Below are positions 45,059 to 53,702 of a DNA stretch of 64,000 bases, piece by piece. The position numbers and the translations under genes were made by a program. Origin of the DNA: an uncultured Sphingomonas sp. (GTDB lineage Bacteria > Pseudomonadota > Alphaproteobacteria > Sphingomonadales > Sphingomonadaceae); contig CAJYLQ010000022.1 in assembly GCA_913775975.1 (NCBI GenBank), forward strand, positions 1 through 64,000, in the 5' to 3' direction. Below the pieces are notes generated by a model. The model ran no database searches. It saw only the letters and a list, made by a program, of their open reading frames with translations, and was not told the origin of the DNA. Each line of letters starts with the position of its first letter. Position 1 is the stretch's first letter.

Positions 45059-46462
45059 TCAGTCGCCGGTCAGGATGCGGTCGACCAGCTGCTTCACCGT
45101 CGGCACGAAGCCGTTGGAATAGAAGGGGTCGCGGCGGAAGTTATAGGCGGCATGGCCCGCGAACATCAGGTTCGCCTCCGTATCGCCGCCATGCGCGATG
45201 TCCTGCAGCGTCTTCTGGATGCAGAAGCTGCGCGGATCGGCGAGCCGGCCGGTCGAGTTCGTCTCGGTATCCGCCCAGCTGGAGAACAGGCACTGCGACA
45301 GGCAGCCCATGCAGTCGGCCTGATCCTTGCGGATCTCCTTCGCCTCTTCGGGGCTGACGAAGACGAGCGTGTTATCCGGCGTCTTCAGCGCGGTCTGGAA
45401 CCCCTGGCCGAACCATTCGCGCGCGCTGATGAGGTCGTTGCGCGTCACCCAGAAATTCTTGCCCTTCACGCCGACGTCCAGCTGGAAGACATGGTCCCCC
45501 GCCTCCTGCGTCGAAAAGGCGATCTGCCGGTGCGAGCGCGCCTCCAGGCTGCGCAGGAAGGGGTTGCGGACGGCGGACGAGTAAAAGCCCGTCGGGCTGA
45601 ACCGATGGAGCAGCACGTCGCCCTCCTCGATCGTCATCAGCCGCTGCTTCCAATCCTCGGGGATCGGGCTTTCCTGCGTCAGCAGCGGCCGGGTGCCGTA
45701 CTGGAAGGCGATCGTGCCGAGTTCCGGGTTGTCGATCCAGTCGTTCCAGTCGCGCAGGTACCAGACGCCGCCCGCCATCACGATCGGCGTGGTATCAGGA
45801 ATGCCGCCCTCGCGCATCGTTTCGCGCAGCGCCTTCACGCGGGGATAGGGATCCTCCGGCTTCAGCGGGTCTTCGGCATTGGACAGGCCGTTATGGCCGC
45901 CGGCAAGCCACGGATCCTCGTAGACGACCGCCGCCAGCCACTCCGCCGCCTTCGAATAGGCGCGCTTCCACAGCGCGCGGAAGGCGCGGCCGGAGCTGAC
46001 GATCGGCAGGTACGACACCTCGTAGGAGGCGGCGATCTCCGACAGCTTGTAGGGCATTCCCGCGCCGCAGGTGACGCCCGCGACCAGGCCGCGCGTCCGC
46101 TCCAGCACGCCGTGCAGCACGCGCTGCGCGCCGCCCATTTCCCACAGCACGTTGATGTTGATCGCGCCCTTGCCACCGGCGATGTCGAAGGCGCGGCGAA
46201 CCTGTTCGACCGCGCCGTCGATGGCGTACTGGATCAGCTCCTCATGCCGTTCGCGGCGCGTGAGCGCGCGATAGATCTGCGGCACGATCTTGCCATCGGC
46301 ATCATAGCTGTCGGCATTGACCGCCGAGACGGTGCCGATCCCCCCGGACGCCGCCCAGGCGCCGGCGGAGGCGTGATTGGTCGCGGCGACGCCCTTGCCG
46401 CCCTCCACCAGCGGCCAGACTTCGCGGCCGTTATAGATAATGGGGGAGAGACCTTTGAACAC
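45059..46462 (-). CDS. NAD(P)H-dependent flavin oxidoreductase, nitronate-monooxygenase family, with C-terminal cysteine cluster
   Basis: 467 residues, longer than typical nitronate monooxygenases (about 320-380). FMN-barrel features: GGKGVAATNHASAGAWAASGGIGTVSAV at the start, GLVAGVTCGAGMPYKL, LPIVSSGRA, AGGHNGLSN and VMAGGVWYLRDW. A C-terminal extension has CMGCLSQC followed by SFC, a pattern that could hold an iron-sulfur centre or structural metal. Reaction likely oxidation of nitronates or reduction of an enone; not resolved. Its promoter side has a 6-bp hairpin (46484-46501) near the likely transcript start. Confidence 0.85.
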   Translation of the reverse strand: MFKGLSPIIYNGREVWPLVEGGKGVAATNHASAGAWAASGGIGTVSAVNADSYDADGKIVPQIYRALTRRERHEELIQYAIDGAVEQVRRAFDIAGGKGAININVLWEMGGAQRVLHGVLERTRGLVAGVTCGAGMPYKLSEIAASYEVSYLPIVSSGRAFRALWKRAYSKAAEWLAAVVYEDPWLAGGHNGLSNAEDPLKPEDPYPRVKALRETMREGGIPDTTPIVMAGGVWYLRDWNDWIDNPELGTIAFQYGTRPLLTQESPIPEDWKQRLMTIEEGDVLLHRFSPTGFYSSAVRNPFLRSLEARSHRQIAFSTQEAGDHVFQLDVGVKGKNFWVTRNDLISAREWFGQGFQTALKTPDNTLVFVSPEEAKEIRKDQADCMGCLSQCLFSSWADTETNSTGRLADPRSFCIQKTLQDIAHGGDTEANLMFAGHAAYNFRRDPFYSNGFVPTVKQLVDRILTGD

Positions 46463-46538
46463 GAGACTGCTTTACCTTCGGGGGAGGGTGAAAGCCCTCC
46501 TATAGCGGATCGGCACGGGGGTGCGAGCGAAACATGGC

Positions 46539-47690
46539 CTAACGATGAAGTGCGCCGGTCGGCAGAAGCGCGCCGGGGCGGCCCAGCGCGCCTTCGTACA
46601 GCGCGGCGTAGCGGGCGATCATCGTCGCCTCGTCATACTCCGCCAGCGCCTTTTGCCGGTTCGCGGCGCCGACGGTGCGGCGCAGCCCCGCGTCGCCCAT
46701 CAACGCCTGAACCATGTCGCGCAGGCGCACTTCGGTGGGCCATTGCGCGATGAAGGGCGCGTTTTCCGGCGCGACCATCGCCGCGATGTCGCCGACCGGC
46801 ATCGCGGCGACGGGCAGCCCCGCCGCCATGGCCTGGACGATACCGAGCGGGAACTGTTCGACGAGCGAGGGCAGCGCGACCATGTCGAACAGGCCGAGCA
46901 CCTGATAGGGCCGCTCTACCCCGCCCGGCACGATTGTGACGCGATCGGCGATCCCCATCGCCGCCGCCGCGCCCTCCACCGCCGCGCGCTCCGGCCCGTC
47001 GCTGAGGAAGACGATGCGGAACCGGCCGGACAGGCCGCCCGCCGCGCGGATCAGCGCGGTCGGGTTGCGCGAGGCGTGGAGCGGGCCGGGCACCGCGATC
47101 AGCACCTCTCCCTCGCGCCGCTTCAGGTCGGGCAGCGCGCGGGGATCGGGCTTCGCGGCATAGGCGGCGACGGGCACGCCCTGCACGATGCGATGCACCC
47201 TCGCGGGCGGCTGTTTCCACGGGCCCGTCGCGATCCGCTCCATCGTCGCGGACGGCACGGCAAGGCCATGCGCGGCGGGCAGCGCGACGCGGCGATAGAG
47301 GTTGCGTTCCAGCTTGAGCCCGTCCGCCTCGTCCGCGCCGAAGCCCTCTTCGTGATGGACGAGCGGCGGCGCGCCCTTGCCGAACACGCGGCGCGCCATC
47401 ACCCCGTCGATCGCGCCCCAGCCATAGGTGAGGACCAGGTCGAACCGGCGCATCGCCTGCGCGATCGCCTCGTACCGGGCGACGGAGGGGCGGCCGGCGA
47501 GCGGCGGCGGCAGCTGCGCCAGTTCATGCGCGACGCCCTTGGGAAGGCTGCCCAGTGCGCCGGTGGCGGCGGGATCGGCGGAGGCGGTGACGTGGCGCGC
47601 GGCCTTGCCCCACGCCGCCATCAGCCGCGCCGCGCGCGCCGTCTTGGCGGAGGGGTCGAAGGAATCGTGCAGGTGGAGGATCGCGATCAT
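46539..47690 (-). CDS. Glycosyltransferase, GT4-like (GT-B fold)
   Basis: 383 residues. GT-B features: N-domain opening MIAILHLHDSFDPSAKTARAARL, nucleotide-sugar domain with AVPGPLHASRNPTALIRA, VPGGVERPYQVLGLFDMVALPSLVEQFPLGIVQAMAAGLP. This last segment is the GT4 E-x7-E region, but the second Glu is Gln. Probably transfers a sugar to a surface polysaccharide or lipid. The gene stands between an oxidoreductase and a PEP-CTERM protein; a GH130-type gene on the same strand 0.8 kb upstream suggests a link to carbohydrate handling. Donor and acceptor unknown. Confidence 0.85.
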   Translation of the reverse strand: MIAILHLHDSFDPSAKTARAARLMAAWGKAARHVTASADPAATGALGSLPKGVAHELAQLPPPLAGRPSVARYEAIAQAMRRFDLVLTYGWGAIDGVMARRVFGKGAPPLVHHEEGFGADEADGLKLERNLYRRVALPAAHGLAVPSATMERIATGPWKQPPARVHRIVQGVPVAAYAAKPDPRALPDLKRREGEVLIAVPGPLHASRNPTALIRAAGGLSGRFRIVFLSDGPERAAVEGAAAAMGIADRVTIVPGGVERPYQVLGLFDMVALPSLVEQFPLGIVQAMAAGLPVAAMPVGDIAAMVAPENAPFIAQWPTEVRLRDMVQALMGDAGLRRTVGAANRQKALAEYDEATMIARYAALYEGALGRPGALLPTGALHR

Positions 47691-47778
47691 CGCGCCGCTC
47701 GATACAGGGTGCGGGCGGGCATGGAAACCGGGCGCGGGGGAGCGGAAGGCCGGCCGGTGACGGCGGCCAGCCGGGCGA

Positions 47779-48390
47779 TCAGCGCTCGCCGCTCTCCGCG
47801 ATGCGGCGGATCTCGGCGGTGAAGCGCGCCTCGGACGCGGCGATGCGGCGGCGGACGGCGGCGCCGACCAGCACGAAGCCGAAGATCAGCATCGCCCAGG
47901 TCGCGGGTTCGGGCAGATGGCCCGTCTCCGCCGGCTCCGCGATGCGCAGGTCGGCATAGGCGATCGGCCCGCGCCCGCTGATATGGATGCGCGCGATATC
48001 GCCCAGCCCCGACAGCGTCAGCCGCTCACCCCCCTGCCCGTCCGCCCGGTCGGCGACGCCGAGCAGCCGGCCCGACGCGTCATAGGCGGTGACGACCGCG
48101 CGGGCGGAGGGATCGACGATCATCGAGAAGGACGATGTCGACGCGCGCTGCCCCGGATCGCCCGGATGCACGAACGTCATGTCCAGATCGGCGCCCGCGC
48201 CGTCGCAGCCGCCCATCACGACGGTGTTGCGCGGGATCGCCCCGTCAAGGCAGGCGGCGGACGATTCGCGACCCGCGATGGTTGGGGCCGTGGCGGCGCG
48301 GCCCATCTCCACCGTCGCGGCGGCGGGCGCGGCGCAGGCGAGCGACATCGCCAGTCCCGCCATCATCGCCAGCGCGCGTACCGCCACCAC
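47779..48390 (-). CDS. PEP-CTERM sorting-domain protein
   Basis: 203 residues from GTG 48390, chosen because GGGGG sits eight bases upstream and it places a signal peptide (VVAVRALAMMAGLAMSLACAAPAAA) at the N-terminus; adjacent GTG 48387 is equivalent, and the frame also stays open to 48447. The exported domain is beta-rich with two cysteines (SAACLDG, GGCDGAG). The end LPEPATWAMLIFGFVLVGAAVRRR is a textbook PEP-CTERM tripartite tail for cleavage by exosortase and transfer to an exopolysaccharide-associated location. No exosortase in the window. Confidence 0.85.
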   Translation of the reverse strand: MVAVRALAMMAGLAMSLACAAPAAATVEMGRAATAPTIAGRESSAACLDGAIPRNTVVMGGCDGAGADLDMTFVHPGDPGQRASTSSFSMIVDPSARAVVTAYDASGRLLGVADRADGQGGERLTLSGLGDIARIHISGRGPIAYADLRIAEPAETGHLPEPATWAMLIFGFVLVGAAVRRRIAASEARFTAEIRRIAESGER

Positions 48391-48462
48391 CGTCTTTTCC
48401 CCCGAAAATACCGATCGCCTTGTACGCCCGGCGCCATCCCGCCTCAAGACGAAAGCCGGGGG

Positions 48463-49572
48463 TCAGGCGAAGCGATCCTTCCCGATATGGGTCACGCGGC
48501 ACGCCAGATCGGCCTCTCCGCTGGCAACGACATAGTGATCGCCCGCATCGACGATGCCGGTCGTGAAGACGACGTCGTCGAGATACTTCAGATCGGCGAG
48601 CGCGGCGGTCAGGTCCGGCGCGGGCTCCAGCAGCGGCGCGTGATCGGTGGCGATCACGCGGGACGGATCGTCGCGGTCGAGGATCGACCAGTAGGTGCGA
48701 TAGATGCCGACCATGCCCGACGGCTCCACGCCGTGCCACAATGTCAGCCAGCCGCGATCCGTCAGGATCGGCGGCGCGCCGCCCCCCATCCGCGCGGTGG
48801 CGACGGTGGCGGCATGGGGGCGGATTCCGGGCCGCTCGCACGGTTTCCAGTGGAGCGCATCGGGCGAGGTGGCGAGGTTGATCGACGGCCCGGCGCGCCA
48901 TTCGCTGTCGGGCGGATAGGCGAAATACAGGTCGCCCAGCGGCCGCGTCTGCGCCCAGTAGCGGCCGTCCACCAGCCCTTCGAAGATCAGCATGTCCTTG
49001 TTCTGGTGATCCAGCACGATGCCCTGCGGCGTCCAGTGAACCGCGTCGGTGCTGGTGTGCAGCGTCGTGCACTGCCGCTCCGGGCTGACCGAGCAGGTGG
49101 TCATCAGCCAGCGGTCGCCGACCCGGCTGATGCGCGCGTCCTCTATGCCATAGCATTGATAGTCGGCGGCGGGGGCGATCGCGCGGTCGTAATGCACCGC
49201 CTCCACGCGCAGGCCGTCGGGGGAGAGTTCGACGGGCAGCAGCCAGGACAGGCTGGTCAGCGCCATCACCTTCCACCCGCCGCCGCGCATCATGAACTTG
49301 CGCGGATCGGCGGTGTCGACCAGCCCCAGCGGCCAGGGATCGAGGCGATAGCCCGATGCGGTCCAGCGGATCGCATGGACATGCCCGTCGCGGATCGGCT
49401 GGCGCAGCGCCTCCGCCACGCGGACCATCATCAACAGGTTGCCGTTCGGCAGCCGCGTCAGCCCCGGGTTGAACGCGCCGAGGACATAGGTTTCGGCATC
49501 CACCCGCCCCGCCAGCGGCGAGCGCGACAGATCGACGTCATGGGGGGAGAAGACGATGCGGTCGATGGTCAT
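48463..49572 (-). CDS. GH130-type glycoside phosphorylase/glycosidase-like protein
   Basis: 369 residues from ATG 49572; a longer frame to 50730 is not coding there. Five-bladed propeller features of the GH43/GH130 group: YVLGAFNPGLTRLPNGNLLMMVRV, YGIEDARISRVGDRWLMTTCSVS, FEGLVDGRYWAQTRPLGDLYFAYPP, ARMGGGAPPILTDRGWLTLWHGVEP, and VVASGEADLACRVTHI. GH130 enzymes phosphorolyse beta-mannosides; the sequence supports the family but not the exact linkage. Cytoplasmic (no signal). Followed downstream by the PEP-CTERM gene and GT4 gene on the same strand; spacing does not prove an operon. Confidence 0.85.
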   Translation of the reverse strand: MTIDRIVFSPHDVDLSRSPLAGRVDAETYVLGAFNPGLTRLPNGNLLMMVRVAEALRQPIRDGHVHAIRWTASGYRLDPWPLGLVDTADPRKFMMRGGGWKVMALTSLSWLLPVELSPDGLRVEAVHYDRAIAPAADYQCYGIEDARISRVGDRWLMTTCSVSPERQCTTLHTSTDAVHWTPQGIVLDHQNKDMLIFEGLVDGRYWAQTRPLGDLYFAYPPDSEWRAGPSINLATSPDALHWKPCERPGIRPHAATVATARMGGGAPPILTDRGWLTLWHGVEPSGMVGIYRTYWSILDRDDPSRVIATDHAPLLEPAPDLTAALADLKYLDDVVFTTGIVDAGDHYVVASGEADLACRVTHIGKDRFA

Positions 49573-49670
49573 GCGGGGCTCCGTGAGGGCTTGGAGCGGG
49601 AGACGCGGGTGGGGCGGCGCGGGTTCCGTTGGGGCGTGCGGCGAAGGGTATCCGGGCGGCGCGTATGTGG

Positions 49671-49780
49671 CGGCGCCCCACCCCCGACCCCTCCCCTGAC
49701 GGGGAGGGGAGAGTGTGGCGTTGCGGGATGGCCCCTCCCCTTCAGGGGATGGGATGGGATGGGTTGGGGTGGGGCGGTGC
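49671..49780. repeat. Paired family A palindromes with a G-rich tail
   Basis: Two family A copies in opposite orientation: CCCCTCCCCTG-type at about 49689-49709 and its inverse GGCCCCTCCCCTTCAGGGG at 49730-49748. The second runs into six closely spaced G-runs (49745-49774). Lies in the 242-bp gap between the alpha/beta hydrolase stop and GH130 start (both minus strand). Confidence 0.7.
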
Positions 49781-49814
49781 CGCCGGCGGTCGGCCGGGGG
49801 GATGGCCCCTGCCC

Positions 49815-50672
49815 TCAGTCCAGCCGCTCCAACCAGCGCGCGATGCCCGCCTCCGCCGCGGGTTCGGTCAGCAGCGGCGTATGGCCGACGCCGGGGACGG
49901 TGACGAGTTCCGCGCCGGGCAGCGCCGCCGCCATCCGCTCCGCCGTCGCCGCCCCCAGCAGGTCGGACAGCGCGCCGCGCAGGATCGCGACGGGCAGCCC
50001 CTCCAGCCCCGCCAGCGCGGACCACATGTCGGGCCCCGTCTCCGCGCCGGGGACGCGGAACGGCTCGGCGATGCGCAGGTCGTAGTCGAGGACGATGCGC
50101 CCCGCCGAATTGACGCGGTAGAGCCGCTTGGCCATCGCCAGCCAGTCCTCCAGCGCCCAGTCGGGATAGACGTCGCGGTTGCTTTCCTCGACGCAGCGCG
50201 CGGCGTGGAGCCAGGTGGGCCAGGTCGATGCCTTGCCGACATAGCCGCGAATGCGAGACAGGCCCGCCGGCTCGATCGCGGGGCCGATGTCGTTGAGGAT
50301 CGCGCCGGCCAGCCGCCCGCGCGCGGGCCCCGCCAGCAGCATCGTCACGATCCCGCCCAGTGAGGTGCCGACCATCGCGAACCGCGCGATGCCCTGTTCG
50401 GCGAGCAGCCGCTCGATATCCTGCACATAGGTGAGCGGAACGTAGCTGAGCGCATCCTTCGCATAGCCGCTCTCGCCGCGCCCGCGCAGGTCGACCGCGA
50501 TCACGCGTCGGCCGCCCGACCAGCGATCCGCGAAGCCGGCAAAATCGCGCGCGTTGCGGGTCAGCCCCGGCACGCAGATCAGCGGCACCGCCGCCGGGTC
50601 GCCCGGATAGTCGCGCGCATGAAGCCGCACCCCGTCGTTCGACCACCAGTGGATATCCGTAAAACCAGCCAT
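49815..50672 (-). CDS. Alpha/beta hydrolase
   Basis: 285 residues from ATG 50672 (MAGFTDIHWWSNDGVRLHARDY). Catalytic Ser in MVGTSLGGIVTML (GTSLG), oxyanion segment CVPGLTRNAR, His in VPGVGHTPLL, with acid in the cap region. The motif order and AVDLRGRGESGYA fit haloalkane/epoxide-hydrolase-like or esterase members, cytoplasmic. Substrate unknown. Divergent from selO (36 bases), so a shared promoter region is very short. Confidence 0.88.
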   Translation of the reverse strand: MAGFTDIHWWSNDGVRLHARDYPGDPAAVPLICVPGLTRNARDFAGFADRWSGGRRVIAVDLRGRGESGYAKDALSYVPLTYVQDIERLLAEQGIARFAMVGTSLGGIVTMLLAGPARGRLAGAILNDIGPAIEPAGLSRIRGYVGKASTWPTWLHAARCVEESNRDVYPDWALEDWLAMAKRLYRVNSAGRIVLDYDLRIAEPFRVPGAETGPDMWSALAGLEGLPVAILRGALSDLLGAATAERMAAALPGAELVTVPGVGHTPLLTEPAAEAGIARWLERLD

Positions 50673-50708
50673 GTTGCCTCCGGGCGTGCGGCGTCCCCAT
50701 ATCGCGGT

Positions 50709-52067
50709 ATGCCCGTGTCCCCGCAAGCATATGCGCCCGCCGCCCCGATCCTGACGCTCGGCCCCGGTTTCTTCGACCCGGTCGAGGCCGCCGAATTCCC
50801 CGAGACGCGCCTGCGCTTCCGCAACGACCGCGCGGCGGCGGAGGTGGGGCTGGACACGCTGACCGATACGGAATGGACGCGGCACATGGGCCGCTTCGCC
50901 CCCCTGCCCGGCACGCTGCCCCAGCCGCTGGCGCTGCGTTATCACGGGCATCAGTTCCGCCACTACAACCCCGATATCGGCGACGGGCGCGGCTTCACCT
51001 TCGCGCAGTTGCGCGACGGGCGCGGGCGGATGATGGACCTGGGCACCAAGGGATCGGGCCAGACGCCGTACAGCCGCTTCGGCGACGGTCGCCTGACGCT
51101 GAAGGGCGCGGTGCGCGAGATCCTGGCGACCGAGATGCTGGAGGCGCTGAACGTCCCCACGTCGCGCACGCTGTCGGTGATCGAGACGGGCGAGGCGCTG
51201 GATCGCGGCGACGAGCCGTCGCCCACCCGCTCCGCCGTGCTGGTGCGGCTGAGCCATGGCCATATCCGCATCGGCAGCTTTCAGCGGCTGGCCTATCTGC
51301 GCGACGAGGACGGGATGCGGCGGCTGACCGGCTATACGCTGGCGACGCTGCTGAACGAGACGGGCGACGACCCGGTGCGCCTGCTGGAACAGGTGGTCGC
51401 GCGCACCGCGATTCTCGCCGCGCGCTACATGGCGGCGGGGTTCGTCCATGGCGTGCTGAACACGGACAATATCAACGTGACGGGCGAGAGCTTCGACTAT
51501 GGCCCATGGCGGTTCGCCCCCGTCTGGGACCCGGGCTTCACCGCCGCCTATTTCGATCATGCCGGCCTTTATGCCTTCGGCCGCCAGCCCGAGGCGATCG
51601 GCTGGAACGTGGCGCAGCTGGCCGCCAGCCTGCGCCTGATCGCGGAGAGCGATCCGCTGATCGCCGCGCTCGACCAGTTCGGCCCCGCCTTTCAGGCGGC
51701 GCTGCCCGCCGCGATCCTGTGGCGACTGGGGCGGCGGCCGGTGGATGCGGCGACCGACCGGGCCACCGTGCGCGCGGTGGAGCAAGCGCTGCGCGAAACG
51801 GCCGCGCCGATCGATCCGTTCTATTTCGATGCATTCGCCACCGACTTGCCGTCCCGATACGGGACAGGGTGGGATGCGGTCCGTAAGGCTCTGGCGGCGC
51901 ATCCGCCGCGGGCGGAGCGGGGGCATTCGTACTGGGCAAACACCCCCTGTTCCCTCCTGATCGAAGAGGTGGAGGCGCTGTGGGCGCCGATCGCGGAGCG
52001 CGACGACTGGGCACCCTTAACGGCCAAGATCGACGCGATCCGGGCGATGGGCGCGGCGCTGGCCTGA
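50709..52067 (+). CDS. selO: Protein adenylyltransferase SelO (YdiU)
   Basis: 452 residues from ATG 50709, close to the usual 480. Pseudokinase-fold enzyme that transfers AMP to Ser/Thr/Tyr of proteins in redox response. Features: DLGTKGSGQTPYSRFGDGRLTLKGAVREILATEML (nucleotide-binding), LALRYHGHQF, and HGVLNTDNINVTGESFDYGPWRF (metal/catalytic Asp region). The frame begins in the gap with the divergent hydrolase; codons before 50709 are antisense sequence. Near, but not coupled to, astD. Confidence 0.93.
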   Translation: MPVSPQAYAPAAPILTLGPGFFDPVEAAEFPETRLRFRNDRAAAEVGLDTLTDTEWTRHMGRFAPLPGTLPQPLALRYHGHQFRHYNPDIGDGRGFTFAQLRDGRGRMMDLGTKGSGQTPYSRFGDGRLTLKGAVREILATEMLEALNVPTSRTLSVIETGEALDRGDEPSPTRSAVLVRLSHGHIRIGSFQRLAYLRDEDGMRRLTGYTLATLLNETGDDPVRLLEQVVARTAILAARYMAAGFVHGVLNTDNINVTGESFDYGPWRFAPVWDPGFTAAYFDHAGLYAFGRQPEAIGWNVAQLAASLRLIAESDPLIAALDQFGPAFQAALPAAILWRLGRRPVDAATDRATVRAVEQALRETAAPIDPFYFDAFATDLPSRYGTGWDAVRKALAAHPPRAERGHSYWANTPCSLLIEEVEALWAPIAERDDWAPLTAKIDAIRAMGAALA

Positions 52068-52095
52068 AAGCAATCGTGCTTATAAGGTCGGCGGC

Positions 52096-53505
52096 ATGAT
52101 CGAGCTGATCTCCTACGAGCCCGCCACCGGAACCGAGCTTGCCCGCCTGCCCATCGGCGATGTCGACCGGGAGGTCGCGACCGCGCGCGCCGCCTGGGCG
52201 GATTGGGCCGCGCGCCCCCTCGCCTTTCGCGTGGAGACGATGCGCCGCTTCGCCAACGTCGTGCGCCAGCGCTACGACGATTTCGCCGACACGATCGCGC
52301 GCGAAACCGGCAAGCCGCTGTGGGAGGCGAAGACCGAGGTGGATTCGGTGATCGCCAAGGTCGACATCTCGATTGCCGCCTATGCCGACCGGACGGCGCA
52401 GCGGCGGATGGAGGGGCAGATGGGCGCGCGCGTCGCGGTGCGGCACAAGCCGCATGGCGTGCTGGCGGTGCTGGGCCCGTACAACTTCCCCGCGCACCTG
52501 CCCAACGGCCATATCGTCCCGGCGCTGATCGCGGGCAACGCGGTCGTCTTCAAGCCGTCCGAGAAGACGCCGGCGACGGGCGATTTCTTGGTCCGCTGCC
52601 TTCATGCGGGCGGCGTGCCGGAGGGGTGCGTGCGGCTGCTGATCGGCGGCGCGGACGAGGGGCGCGCGCTGTCGGCGCATAACGGCATCGACGGGTTGCT
52701 GTTTACCGGATCGGCGCGCACCGGGCTGGCGCTGAACCGCCAGTTCGCGGAACGGCCGGAAAAGATCCTGGCGCTGGAGATGGGCGGCAACAACCCGATC
52801 GTGGTGTGGGACACGCCCGACATCCACACCGCCGCGGTGCTGGTGGCGCAATCCGCCTTCACCAGCGCGGGCCAGCGCTGCACCGCCGCGCGCCGGCTGA
52901 TCGTGGAGGAACGGCTGGCCGCGCCGCTGGTCGAGGAACTGACCGGGCTGATGAGCCGCATGATCGTCGGCGCGCCGCATGACAGCCCCGCGCCCTTCAT
53001 GGGCCCGGTGATCGACAACGACGCCGCCGACGAACTGACGGAAGGCTTCCTGTCGCTGATGATGCGCGGCGGGCGGCCGATCCGGCATCTGGAGCGGCCG
53101 GACCCGACCCGCCCCTTCCTGCGGCCCGCGCTGATCGACATGACGAACGCGGGCGAGCGGCCCGACGTGGAGCTGTTCGGCCCGATCCTGCAGATGGTGC
53201 GGATGAGCGATTTCGACGCCGCGATCGCGGAAGCGAACGCCACCCGCTATGGCCTGTCCGCCTCGCTCGTCAGCCAGACGCCGGCGCTGTACGACCGATT
53301 CTGGGCGGGCGCGCGGGCGGGGATCGTCAACTGGAACAAGCCGACCAACGGCGCCGCCTCCAACGCGCCGTTCGGCGGCATCGGCCATTCGGGCAACCAT
53401 CGCCCATCCGCCTATTACGCGGCGGATTACTGCGCCTATCCGGTCGTATCCAGCGAGGCGGAGGCGGCGCGCGCCGCGATCGGCATCGGCCTGCGCGACG
53501 CGTAA
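52096..53505 (+). CDS. astD: N-succinylglutamate 5-semialdehyde dehydrogenase (AstD)
   Basis: 469 residues, NAD-dependent aldehyde dehydrogenase with YNFPAHLPNGHIVPALIAGN, FKPSEKTP, catalytic Glu in LEMGGNNP and nucleophile Cys in AGQRCTAARR. The N-terminal half and the HLPNGHIVPA segment are typical of AstD, the fourth step of the succinyltransferase route of arginine breakdown. No astA, astB, astC or astE are adjacent, so the gene is separated from its pathway or used for another aldehyde. Starts 28 bases after selO. Confidence 0.88.
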   Translation: MIELISYEPATGTELARLPIGDVDREVATARAAWADWAARPLAFRVETMRRFANVVRQRYDDFADTIARETGKPLWEAKTEVDSVIAKVDISIAAYADRTAQRRMEGQMGARVAVRHKPHGVLAVLGPYNFPAHLPNGHIVPALIAGNAVVFKPSEKTPATGDFLVRCLHAGGVPEGCVRLLIGGADEGRALSAHNGIDGLLFTGSARTGLALNRQFAERPEKILALEMGGNNPIVVWDTPDIHTAAVLVAQSAFTSAGQRCTAARRLIVEERLAAPLVEELTGLMSRMIVGAPHDSPAPFMGPVIDNDAADELTEGFLSLMMRGGRPIRHLERPDPTRPFLRPALIDMTNAGERPDVELFGPILQMVRMSDFDAAIAEANATRYGLSASLVSQTPALYDRFWAGARAGIVNWNKPTNGAASNAPFGGIGHSGNHRPSAYYAADYCAYPVVSSEAEAARAAIGIGLRDA

Positions 53506-53522
53506 CGGAGTGACGCCGGGCT

Positions 53523-53622
53523 GCCCCCTGCCCTTCAGGGGAGGGGCCGGGGGTGGGGCGCTTCCGCAAGCGTCGCTAACGCGGTGAGGCCCCACGCCAA
53601 CCCATCCTCTGAAGGTGAGGGG
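53523..53622. repeat. Inverted pair of family A palindromes (doublet)
   Basis: CCCTTCAGGGGAGGGG (left) and the degenerate inverse copy CCATCCTCTGAAGGTGAGGGG (right) flank a spacer GTGGGGCGCTTCCGC...GTGAGGCCCCAC. The same doublet architecture and spacer ends recur at 55117-55216. Located in the convergent gap between astD and the MFS gene. Confidence 0.75.
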
Positions 53623-53702
53623 CTAAGCCAGGGTCGATCCCGTTTCGTCCTGATACGTGATCTCCTTTGAAGGCTCGCGAAGACCCGCGTTTCGAAGCGG
53701 GA

